Below, piece by piece: positions 1 through 5,605 of a stretch of 9,988 nucleotides of DNA. The notes under the pieces were generated by a model, which was not told the origin of the DNA, made no database searches, and saw nothing but the letters and a program-made list of their open reading frames with translations. Each line of letters starts with the position of its first letter. Position 1 is the first letter of the stretch. This DNA comes from JAXGTD01 sp040775095 (GTDB lineage Bacteria; Pseudomonadota; Gammaproteobacteria; Chromatiales; Chromatiaceae). Made by a program: the position numbers and the translations under genes. The stretch covers positions 1-9,988 of the forward strand of contig JAXGTD010000143.1 of NCBI GenBank assembly GCA_040775095.1, in the 5' to 3' direction.

Positions 1-353
1 CCCTGCAGGGCCTCGAAGGTACGCCGGATCAGGTCCTCGCGCGCCTGCACCAAGACCTGGATGGTCACGTCCTCCGGGATCTGATCGGTTTCGATCAGCC
101 AGCGCACGAAATCGAAGTCGGGCTGGCTCGCGGCGGGGAAACCGACCTCGATCTCCTTGACACCGATGCGCACCAGCAGCTCCCACAGCCGGCGCTTCTG
201 CGCGACGCTCATTGGTGCGCGCAGGGCCTGATTGCCGTCGCGCAGGTCGACGCTGGCCCAGCGTGGCGCCTGCTCGATGACACGGCCCGGCCATTGGCGC
301 TCCGGCATATCCAGCGCCGGGCCGCGGCGATATTTTGTGTGGTCGTATTGCAT
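1..353 (-). CDS. leuA: 2-isopropylmalate synthase, N-terminal part (cut by window edge)
   Basis: This is the first 117 codons of the enzyme that condenses acetyl-CoA with 2-oxoisovalerate, the first committed step of leucine synthesis in the cytoplasm. The translation begins MQYDHTKYRRGPALDMPERQ and contains VDLRDGNQAL (residues 35-44), the metal-binding start of the HMGL-like TIM barrel, then KEIEVGFPAASQPDFDFVRW (66-85) and VTIQVLVQARE. The early MQYDHTKY opening and this motif spacing match the long (about 560-residue, 'yeast-like') LeuA class as remembered. The start is the ATG at 353-351, chosen because the family opens this way; the ribosome site is weak (AGAGAAAG). The gene is divergent from the Lrp/AsnC regulator at 764, which suggests local amino-acid-responsive control. 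The rest of the gene lies left of the window. Identity is very secure. Confidence 0.95.
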   Translation of the reverse strand, partial: MQYDHTKYRRGPALDMPERQWPGRVIEQAPRWASVDLRDGNQALRAPMSVAQKRRLWELLVRIGVKEIEVGFPAASQPDFDFVRWLIETDQIPEDVTIQVLVQAREDLIRRTFEALQ

Positions 354-763
354 GGTCTTTCTCTGGCGTAGCCGGTGGCTATTGGGGAGGGGCGGGGGTG
401 TGGGGTGGTTGCCCGGCGCCTCGCCAATCCGGATCGGTGTTGGGGTGGGATCGACCTTGTGGGTCTTGCCCGGCCGACGGCTTGTGGCCGACGGGGATAG
501 AATGCACCTTCCGCACGCGCAGACGATTGCGAAAATGGTCCAAACCCGGGATGCGTCAGATATACTCATCCAAGTAATAACCGATAAGCGCAATATAATT
601 GCGATACGATCTTGCGCGGGTGCCTGCCGCGGGTGGCCGGCCGGGCGGAATGCCCCCGACGACCCGACCCTCCGGGCGGCTCCAGTCCTCGGGCCCGCCG
701 CGCTTGACGATTCCGGGTCCCCCACGGCCCGGATCACGAATGCATCGACTCGGCACGTCCACA
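354..763. promoter_or_regulatory. Divergent leuA / lrp intergenic region
   Basis: This 410-bp gap separates the divergent leuA and lrp-like starts and must carry both promoters. Most of it is very GC-rich, but 551-610 is clearly AT-richer and holds the 15-bp palindrome listed separately. On the minus strand a weak promoter can be drawn for leuA inside the AT-rich patch: TTATCG, 17 bp, TATATC. No leucine-rich leader peptide was found upstream of leuA, so classical attenuation is not supported. Nothing else recognisable is seen at 604-763. Confidence 0.5.
589..603. promoter_or_regulatory. 15-bp perfect palindrome, candidate Lrp/AsnC operator overlapping a TATAAT
   Basis: The sequence CGCAATATAATTGCG has perfect 6-bp arms (CGCAAT/ATTGCG) around ATA. 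Lrp-family regulators are known to bind 15-bp imperfect palindromes with AT-rich centres, and an Lrp/AsnC gene starts 160 bp downstream. A perfect -10 hexamer TATAAT lies inside it (594-599, plus strand), but no good -35 is present 16-18 bp upstream. Binding here could therefore repress or activate lrp and may also affect leuA. The palindrome is observed; its role is inferred. Confidence 0.45.
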
Positions 764-1249
764 ATGAAGCTCGACAACTACGACAGACACATCCTCGATG
801 TCCTGCAGCGCGAAGGGCGCATCAGCAACCAGGATCTGGCCGATCGCATCGGCCTGTCGCCGTCGCCCTGCCTGCGGCGGGTGCGCGCGCTGGAGGAGGC
901 AGGGATCATTGCCGGCTATCGTGCGATGCTCAATGCGAGGCGGCTTGGCCTGAACCTGACGGTGTTCGTCAGCATCTCGATGGATCGGCACACACCCGAG
1001 CGCTTCGCCAACTTCGACACCGTGGTGGCGGGCCTTCCGGAGGTGTTGGAATGCTCGCTGATCACCGGGCGCGATGCCGACTATCAGCTCAAGGTGGTGG
1101 TCAGCGACATGGACGCCTACCAGGAGCTGCTGCTCAACCGGCTCACGCGCATCGAGGGGGTGGCGGGCGTGCATTCGAGCTTCGTGTTGCGCCAGGTCGT
1201 GGAACGCACGGCGCTCGCGGTGCCGGAGCGGACGCTGCCGCCGGCCTGA
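764..1249 (+). CDS. Lrp/AsnC-family transcriptional regulator
   Basis: This 161-residue protein has the length of Lrp/AsnC family members, which are DNA-binding feast/famine regulators that sense amino acids. Residues 1-60 form the winged helix-turn-helix: LDNYDRHILDVLQREGRIS, then LADRIGLSPSPCLRRVRALE, close to the E. coli Lrp pattern GRISN...GLSPTPCLxRVRxLE. Residues about 65-150 are the RAM (ligand-binding, oligomerising) domain, with VFVSISMDR, ECSLITGRDADYQLKVVV and DMDAYQELLLNRL. The start MKLDNYD is chosen because the HTH follows at once; an in-frame ATG eight codons upstream (740) and a longer TTG-started reading frame exist but add low-complexity residues. No strong ribosome site is visible. 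Divergence from leuA suggests it may regulate leucine synthesis and itself; the actual ligand is unknown. Confidence 0.92.
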   Translation: MKLDNYDRHILDVLQREGRISNQDLADRIGLSPSPCLRRVRALEEAGIIAGYRAMLNARRLGLNLTVFVSISMDRHTPERFANFDTVVAGLPEVLECSLITGRDADYQLKVVVSDMDAYQELLLNRLTRIEGVAGVHSSFVLRQVVERTALAVPERTLPPA

Positions 1250-1266
1250 CGGGCACCCGCCGGATT

Positions 1267-1313
1267 GGCCCCGGCCCGCGGCCGCGTGGGCATGGGCACA
1301 ACCGGGCGGGGCC
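1267..1313. other. Imperfect GC-rich inverted repeat between convergent genes
   Basis: GGCCCCGGCCCG (1267-1278) can pair imperfectly with CGGGCGGGGCC (1303-1313). It lies between the lrp-like stop (1249) and the SPFH gene end (1402), which converge, so a shared transcription end is plausible. There is no T-run on either strand, so it is not a canonical intrinsic terminator. Confidence 0.2.
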
Positions 1314-1401
1314 GTAGTAGGGGGCTCTGATCGGTGCCAGCGACAAAGCGGATCCCGGGACCGGCCATCAGCATGCGCCGCATGGCGATGGCCACCGCGC
1401 T

Positions 1402-2337
1402 CTACGAGAAGGCGCCCCGGTCCAACGTCAACGGCACCTCGCTGCCCTTGCCCGCGCCGCCGAGCTGGACGAACACCTGGGTGTCGACGGGCAGGACGTC
1501 GACCTCGGCGTTCGATGCGATGAGCTGGTCGGTCTCCATCACATCGAGCACGGCGTTGAGCACCTCCGGATCCTGACGGGCGATCTCGTTGAGGGCCTGG
1601 CCGACGACCTCCGGGCGTGTCGCCGCGGCCTCGGCCATCTGCTGCGAGACCTTGAACGCGGTCTGGCTCTTGATCAGGCCGACGCGGTTCTCGCCGTCCT
1701 GCTTCATCGCGCTGGTGACCTGCACCAGGCGCTTCACCACCTTCTCGGTGATGTTGTCGACCATCTGGTGGTCCGTGAACGCGACCTTGCGCATGTAGAC
1801 CGAGCCGAGCTTGTAGCCCCATTTCTCCGAGAGCGGCGAGACGGTCGCGCGCACCTTGCGACTGAGCTGGTGGCGATCCTCGAGCATCTTGTCCATCTCC
1901 AGGTTGCTCAGCGTCGAGATGGTCGCACTGGCGACGTTGGCCTGGAGCGAGCCCTCGGGGTTCTCGTTCACGAACAGGTACGACACCGGATCGCTGACCT
2001 GCATCTCGTACCAGATGCCGACCCCCATCGGCGTGCCTTCCTCGGAGTTCACCATCTGGTCTCGCAGGTAGAACTGGCGCAGCGCGGTGTTGACGATGTA
2101 GCGCTTGCCAAAGAATGGCACCAGCAGGGCCTTCAGGCCGAAGTGAGCCAGCGGAAAGCGGATGCCGGCGTCATCGAGGGTCCCGATGACCTTCCCAAAC
2201 AGCGTGAAGACCTGGGCCTGGCGCTCGTTGACGACGGCATACAGGCCGAGGCTGCGGGAGACGGCCGCGATGACGGGGATGGCCGCGATACCGAACAGGA
2301 TGCCGATCAGTACGGGGATGCTGTTGTCGATGTCCAT
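1402..2337 (-). CDS. SPFH/Band-7 (stomatin/prohibitin-like) membrane protein, second of pair
   Basis: This 311-residue protein has an N-terminal hydrophobic segment (about residues 7-26, IPVLIGILFGIAAIPVIAAV) followed by a Band-7/SPFH domain. Recognisable parts are YAVVNERQAQVFTLFGKVIG (33-52), RYIVNTALRQFYLRDQMVNS, GVGIWYEMQVSDPVSYLFVN and an alpha-helical stretch with EKVVKRLVQVTSAMKQDGEN and FKVSQQMAEAAATRPEVVG. Such proteins oligomerise into membrane-associated scaffolds that organise membrane regions or hold proteases, as HflK/HflC do with FtsH. The sequence is not convincingly HflC itself, so no symbol is given. The start has a good ribosome site (GGGCAGGAT) that sits in the 11-bp gap after the upstream SPFH gene, indicating one operon. 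Its specific partner is unknown. Confidence 0.85.
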   Translation of the reverse strand: MDIDNSIPVLIGILFGIAAIPVIAAVSRSLGLYAVVNERQAQVFTLFGKVIGTLDDAGIRFPLAHFGLKALLVPFFGKRYIVNTALRQFYLRDQMVNSEEGTPMGVGIWYEMQVSDPVSYLFVNENPEGSLQANVASATISTLSNLEMDKMLEDRHQLSRKVRATVSPLSEKWGYKLGSVYMRKVAFTDHQMVDNITEKVVKRLVQVTSAMKQDGENRVGLIKSQTAFKVSQQMAEAAATRPEVVGQALNEIARQDPEVLNAVLDVMETDQLIASNAEVDVLPVDTQVFVQLGGAGKGSEVPLTLDRGAFS

Positions 2338-2348
2338 GAATCCTGCCC

Positions 2349-3338
2349 TCAGCCCACGGTGCCGGTTGTCTGGACGATACGCCGCGCCTGGCGCAGCAAC
2401 GGGATGCGCATATTGCGAATGTAGGCGCGCAGCGCCGCGGTGCCACCGTTGGTCTTGATCTTGGCCAGCGTCTCGGCCAGCTCCCGCAGCGGTGCGACCT
2501 CGGCCTGCGCATTGTTGCTGGCGATGTCCACCGCGCGCTTGCTCATGGTGATCTGCTGCTCGGCGTCGGCGCGGGCGGTACTGATATCAGCGGCGACCTG
2601 GTTGCGCGTGCTGTTGATGGCCGACAGCGCCCGATCCACCTCCTGCGGGGGATCGATCTTCGTGATCAGCGCGGCATCGAGCTCGATGCCGTAACGTGCG
2701 CCGGTGGAGCGACACTGCTGCTCCATGTAGTCGTTGAGCAGGGGCAGATTCTTGCGCAGATCATTGATGGACACCCCCTCCGAGAGGTCGACGCCCGGGC
2801 CGGCGGTATCGGCGTCGGGCAGCTTGTCGGCCACCAGACCCTGACCCCTTGGATCGACGAAATTGGCGATGCGCTCGCGCAGCACCGAGATGAAATACCC
2901 CATCACATGCTCCATGGGGCTGTCGACGCCAAACAGGTAGGCGTAGAGATTACCCTCGGCGACGCGGAAGCGGATCTGGCCGTCGACCCCGGTCGTCAGG
3001 TTGTCCTTGGTGACGGCCTCGATGGTCGTCTGGTGCTTGGTCGGGTCCCAGGTGAGATCGATCGCCTGGGTGGCGATGCTGACCTTGTGCACCTCCTGCC
3101 AGGGCCATTTGAAATAGGGTCCGCCGGGACCGATGGTACGCAGTCGCGGAAAGCGGTAGCGTACCTGCTCTTCCTCATTGAGGCTCTCGTCCGTGACCAT
3201 CGCCTTGCCCATGCGTTGGGCACGACCGAAGGACGTGATCACCGCGCGCTCGTTGGGCTTGACGGTGTAAAAGGCCCGGATGAACACCTTGAAGACCAGG
3301 AACAGGGCCAGGCCGATCAGGAAGCCGGTCAGTGCCAT
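2349..3338 (-). CDS. SPFH/Band-7 membrane protein, first of pair
   Basis: This 329-residue protein has one N-terminal membrane helix (FLIGLALFLVFKVFIRAFY, residues 5-23) directly before the Band-7 start VKPNERAVITSFGRAQ (26-41). SPFH features continue with GPYFKWPWQEVHKVSIATQA, the beta-rich VDGQIRFRVAEGNLYAYLFG, and YFISVLRERIANFVD. A helical C-terminal half follows (residues about 230-300: EVDRALSAINSTRNQVAADI, TARADAEQQITMSKRAVD) that resembles the coiled-coil oligomerisation region of flotillin/HflK-like proteins. The start is supported by a strong ribosome site (TAGGAGAGAG, about 7 bp upstream). It is followed 11 bp later by a second SPFH gene, so the two products probably form a hetero-oligomer in the inner membrane, by analogy with HflK-HflC. 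Function beyond membrane scaffolding cannot be read from the sequence. Confidence 0.85.
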   Translation of the reverse strand: MALTGFLIGLALFLVFKVFIRAFYTVKPNERAVITSFGRAQRMGKAMVTDESLNEEEQVRYRFPRLRTIGPGGPYFKWPWQEVHKVSIATQAIDLTWDPTKHQTTIEAVTKDNLTTGVDGQIRFRVAEGNLYAYLFGVDSPMEHVMGYFISVLRERIANFVDPRGQGLVADKLPDADTAGPGVDLSEGVSINDLRKNLPLLNDYMEQQCRSTGARYGIELDAALITKIDPPQEVDRALSAINSTRNQVAADISTARADAEQQITMSKRAVDIASNNAQAEVAPLRELAETLAKIKTNGGTAALRAYIRNMRIPLLRQARRIVQTTGTVG

Positions 3339-3478
3339 CGCTCTCTCCTACCAGTTTGGGGATGAAAGGATGCCGCCCGCAGACGGCGAGGCCGATAGTA
3401 ATCCAAGTGCACGGAGCGCGCGCGAACAAGCCCCGCGGATTCGCCCAGGGGCGGGGGAAGGGTGCCGGCAGCCGCGTT

Positions 3479-3503
3479 GATCGGCCCCGGACGGGGCCGG
3501 ATC
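3479..3503. repeat. GC-rich inverted repeat
   Basis: CGGCCCCG (3482-3489) and CGGGGCCG (3492-3499) form a perfect 8-bp inverted repeat with a 2-bp spacer. It is extended outward by GAT/ATC with one bulged G. No T-run follows, so a terminator is unlikely; an operator or an extragenic palindrome remains possible. Confidence 0.45.
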
Positions 3504-3560
3504 GAGGATGCGCGTGCCATGCATCTGAACGCTTCTCGCCTCGCTGAACATGTAAAATCG

Positions 3561-3609
3561 GGGAAACGCGGATCGAAAGCGTTTCCCATCCGGGCCATGA
3601 AAGGCCCGG
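3561..3609 (+). promoter_or_regulatory. Twin hairpin leader upstream of the PqqD-like gene
   Basis: Two perfect hairpins lie 2 bp apart. The first pairs GGGAAACGC (3561-3569) with GCGTTTCCC (3579-3587) around a 9-nt loop. The second pairs CCGGGCC (3590-3596) with GGCCCGG (3603-3609) around a 6-nt loop and is followed by CATTTT. The second has the shape of a weak intrinsic terminator and sits 47 bp before the start codon, so it could act as an attenuator or protect the messenger 5' end. There is no upstream plus-strand gene that would need a terminator here. The structure is observed; the role is inferred. Confidence 0.45.
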
Positions 3610-3656
3610 CATTTTCGAGCGCTGCAGGCGCATGGAAATCACGGAGCAAACCCGCC

Positions 3657-3941
3657 ATGGATCTCGATCAAATCGTCGTCGTTTCGCCCGAGACCGTATT
3701 CCAGGAGGTGGAAGGGGAGTCCGTTCTGCTCAATCTGGCCCAGGCCCGATACTACGGGCTCGACGAGGTCGGGACCCGCATCTGGCAGCTGCTTCAGGAG
3801 CATGGCTCCGCCCGGGCCGTCTTCGATCGCATGCTCCAGGAGTTTGCGGTCGAGCCCGAGCGCCTCGAGGCCGACCTGGAGCACCTCCTGCGCGACCTGC
3901 AGAACAATGGGCTGGTGACCATGGCGTCTGCCCGGGAATGA
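3657..3941 (+). CDS. PqqD-family peptide-recognition (RRE) protein, lasso B1-like
   Basis: This 94-residue protein has the length and pattern of PqqD-like RiPP recognition elements, small winged-helix proteins that bind the leader of a precursor peptide and present it to a modifying enzyme. Characteristic stretches are the beta hairpin with ESVLLNLAQARYYGLDEVG (residues 21-39), TRIWQLLQEHGS, and the C-terminal helices EADLEHLLRDLQNNGLV. The start MDLDQIVVV is chosen from family length and a GGAG at 3643-3646; an in-frame ATG at 3597 would add 20 residues that do not look like PqqD. Its stop overlaps the next gene by ATGA, so the two are translationally coupled and should work together. It is divergent from the SPFH operon. 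The cognate peptide is not visible in the window. Confidence 0.88.
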   Translation: MDLDQIVVVSPETVFQEVEGESVLLNLAQARYYGLDEVGTRIWQLLQEHGSARAVFDRMLQEFAVEPERLEADLEHLLRDLQNNGLVTMASARE

Positions 3942-4390
3942 CCCGGCGACTGCGCCGTTTCCTGGCCATGGATGGCCAGCACAGGCGGCTGTTTGTCGCC
4001 GCCTGGCTGTCGCTGCCGGTCATTGACCTGCTGCTTCGGGTCATTGGACTCGAGCGCACGCGGCGCCTGCTCGCGCGCGCCTCGCCGGTGCCCCCGGGCG
4101 ACCCGCGTGAGGCCGCTGGCCGCGACGGGATCGAGCTCGCGGAGGAACTGGCCGGCCTCATCGCCCTCGCGGGCCGCCACGCGGTGGCCAACGGCACCTG
4201 TCTGCGCCAGGCCCTGCTGTTGTGGTGGATGCTGCGGCGGCGCGGGCTGGCGAGCGAGATCCGCATCGGCGTCAGCAAGCAGGACGGTTTCCGGGCGCAC
4301 GCATGGGTCGAGCTCGCGGGGCGCGAGGTCGGGCAGTCCCCGCGGCAACAGGCCCGCCTGGTTCGCCTCGAACAGCTGCGCCTGCGCTAG
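3938..4390 (+). CDS. Lasso-type B2 transglutaminase-like cysteine protease
   Basis: This 150-residue protein matches the lasso peptide biosynthesis B2 family (transglutaminase-like fold), which cleaves the leader from a precursor held by the PqqD-like partner. The catalytic Cys is seen in NGTCLRQALLLWWMLRRRGL (Cys88) and the catalytic His in FRAHAWVELAGRE (His121). The N-terminal about 50 residues (LFVAAWLSLPVIDLLLRVIG, 18-37) are hydrophobic, as in many B2 proteins. The usual third, acidic residue roughly 10-15 positions after the His is not obvious: the segment reads VGQSPRQQARL. It overlaps the PqqD-like gene by 4 bp. No asparagine-synthetase-like cyclase (C protein), precursor or transporter gene is within the window, so production of a true lasso peptide is unproven. 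The pair may instead process another protein or peptide. Confidence 0.85.
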   Translation: MTRRLRRFLAMDGQHRRLFVAAWLSLPVIDLLLRVIGLERTRRLLARASPVPPGDPREAAGRDGIELAEELAGLIALAGRHAVANGTCLRQALLLWWMLRRRGLASEIRIGVSKQDGFRAHAWVELAGREVGQSPRQQARLVRLEQLRLR

Positions 4391-4522
4391 CGCACACCAG
4401 AAGGGCACGTCACGGGCCCGGCTGCCGGCGACTCCGGTCGACCTGACCGGCCCCTGTCGAATCCGTGTGACTTGAGTGAATGACGAATCGCGCGCGGCCC
4501 GTTTAGGCTTCCGTCACTTCCC

Positions 4523-5503
4523 ATGGACAAAATCGCCTCACCCCACGACACCTTCTTTCGCGAGAGCTTCGGACGGCGCGAGATAGCGGCGGATTTCCTG
4601 CGTTGGCAACTGCCGCCGGCGCTGCTCGCCGATATCGATCTTGCGACCATCGAGATCGCCAAGGACAGCTACGTCGCCGCCGACCTGCGTTCGGCCTATT
4701 CCGACCTGCGTTCGGCCTATTCCGACCTGGTCTACCGCGTGCGCCACCGCGATGGTCCATTGCACATCTGCCTGTTGTTCGAGCACAAGAGCCGTCCCGA
4801 GCACTGGACCCTGCTGCAGCTTTTGCGCTACATCACTGCCGAGGGCGAGGAGCACCGAAAACAACACCCCGAGATGCGCCATCTGCCGCCGGTCTACCCG
4901 CTGGTCATCTATCACGGCCGGGGCACTTGGCGGGCACCGGGGGACTTCCACCAGCTCGTCGCCCCGCTACCGCCGGTGTTGCAGCCGTTTGTGCCGCGGT
5001 TCAGCTACGCCCTGCACGATCTCTCTGCCCGCACCAACGCCGAGATCAAGGGCGAGGTCCTGACGCGGCTGGTCCAGTTCGCACTGCGCGAGATCTTCAG
5101 CGACCAACCCATCGAGCGGTTGCGGGAGCTGATCGCGCTGATCGAACAGGTGCAGGACCGCACCACAGCTGTCGAGGTGCTGGAATCCTTGTTGCGCTAC
5201 TATGTCCAAGGCACACAACGGGTCGCAGAAGCAGACGTGCGTGTCCTCTTGCGCCAGACCGCGACCGGAGAGCCCATCATGCAGACCTTTATCGATCGCT
5301 ACATCGAACAGGGCCGGCAGGAAGGCCGGCAGGAAGGCCGGCAGGAAGGCGAGGCCGCCATCCTTCTGCGTCTGATCGAACGCAAGTTTGGCACGCCGAG
5401 CCAGGCGGTGCGCGAGCGCATCGCCAGCGCGGACGCGGACAGGCTACTGCGTTGGTCCGAGCGCATCCTCACAGCCGACAGCCTCGAGGCCGTGCTGCAT
5501 TGA
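4523..5503 (+). CDS. Rpn/YhgA-family PD-(D/E)XK nuclease (putative transposase_31)
   Basis: This 326-residue protein belongs to the recombination-promoting nuclease (Rpn) family, DNA endonucleases that raise RecA-independent recombination. The opening SPHDTFFRESFGRREIAADF is diagnostic. The PD-(D/E)XK site is readable as Asp68 in SDLVYRV and Glu87/Lys89 in CLLFEHKS. A central region (PPVYPLVIYHGRGTW, 122-136) is also typical. The C-terminal part has three GRQE repeats followed by a conserved-type tail (LIERKFGTPS). Two oddities: the heptad DLRSAYS is perfectly duplicated (residues 54-67) right before the catalytic Asp, and the GRQE repeats are exact at DNA level. No clear ribosome site precedes the ATG. 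Its 3' end lies 12 bp from the point where HepT similarity on the other strand stops. A mobile or defence-linked role is inferred. Confidence 0.9.
   Translation: MDKIASPHDTFFRESFGRREIAADFLRWQLPPALLADIDLATIEIAKDSYVAADLRSAYSDLRSAYSDLVYRVRHRDGPLHICLLFEHKSRPEHWTLLQLLRYITAEGEEHRKQHPEMRHLPPVYPLVIYHGRGTWRAPGDFHQLVAPLPPVLQPFVPRFSYALHDLSARTNAEIKGEVLTRLVQFALREIFSDQPIERLRELIALIEQVQDRTTAVEVLESLLRYYVQGTQRVAEADVRVLLRQTATGEPIMQTFIDRYIEQGRQEGRQEGRQEGEAAILLRLIERKFGTPSQAVRERIASADADRLLRWSERILTADSLEAVLH
4682..4723 (+). repeat. Perfect 21-bp tandem duplication inside the rpn-like gene
   Basis: Two identical 21-bp units (4682-4702 and 4703-4723) each encode DLRSAYS and are followed by a third partial copy (GACCTG). 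The duplication keeps the reading frame and lies immediately N-terminal to the catalytic Asp68, so it lengthens a loop or strand next to the active site. Confidence 0.9.
5312..5347 (+). repeat. Three 12-bp tandem repeats in the rpn-like gene
   Basis: Three exact copies of GGCCGGCAGGAA encode GRQE-GRQE-GRQE near the C-terminus. Repeats of this sort (xxEGxxEG) are common in Rpn-family tails and probably vary in number by replication slippage. Confidence 0.9.
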
Positions 5504-5605
5504 GCGGTGTCGGTCCATGTCCGTGACGTAGCGCTGGCAGCGCTCGATCGCGTCAAGAATGTGCCGAAGAAAATCGGAGAGCCGCAGCTCGTCGATTGAC
5601 GTCAT
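5444..5605 (-). pseudogene. hepT: Truncated HepT (HEPN-domain) toxin remnant
   Basis: This 53-codon frame starts at an ATG overlapping the MntA stop by ATGA, the usual coupling in MNT-HEPN operons. Its first about 30 residues read MTSIDELRLSDFLRHILDAI then ERCQRYVTDM, the first helix of HepT/DUF86 proteins (LxHILEAIERIxRY). Beyond about codon 32 the similarity stops and the frame runs into the antisense of the rpn-like 3' end, closing at TAG 5446-5444. Intact HepT is about 110-140 residues and carries its RNase motif RX4HXY near the C-terminus, so this remnant lacks the active site. The missing part was sought on the other side of the rpn-like gene (4391-4522, all minus frames) and is not there, so this looks like deletion or recombination rather than a simple insertion. 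Confidence 0.72.

Larger units (their letters stand above)
3339..3656. promoter_or_regulatory. Divergent intergenic region between SPFH operon and PqqD-like gene
   Basis: This gap of about 320 bp must hold promoters for the SPFH operon (minus) and the PqqD-like/B2 pair (plus). It carries three palindromic structures, listed separately: 3479-3503, 3561-3587 and 3590-3609. A -10-like TAAAAT at 3553-3558 sits just before the twin hairpins, but no convincing -35 accompanies it. Short reading frames here were checked for a lasso or other RiPP precursor (leader with Thr at -2, core with an early Asp/Glu) and none fits. Confidence 0.5.

Noticed and set aside
354..763. Leucine leader peptide or T-box upstream of leuA
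   Set aside because: No short frame with clustered leucine codons and no T-box-like conserved elements were seen on the minus strand.
734..1822. Long minus-strand reading frame across lrp and the SPFH gene
   Set aside because: It is antisense to the lrp-like gene and out of frame with the SPFH gene, and its Arg/Gly/Pro-rich product is typical of GC-rich shadow frames.
3362..3547. Possible RiPP precursor upstream of the PqqD-like gene
   Set aside because: The frame encodes an Arg/Gly/Pro-rich product with no leader-like helix, no Thr at -2 and no plausible ring Asp/Glu; composition matches noncoding GC-rich DNA.
4391..4522. Possible missing HepT C-terminus or small peptide gene between B2 and rpn
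   Set aside because: All three minus frames were read and none shows the HEPN RX4HXY region; on the plus strand the only ATG opens an 8-codon frame.
4603..5526. 307-codon plus-strand frame within the rpn-like gene
   Set aside because: It is a frame-shifted shadow of the Rpn-family gene, which has the recognisable family sequence.
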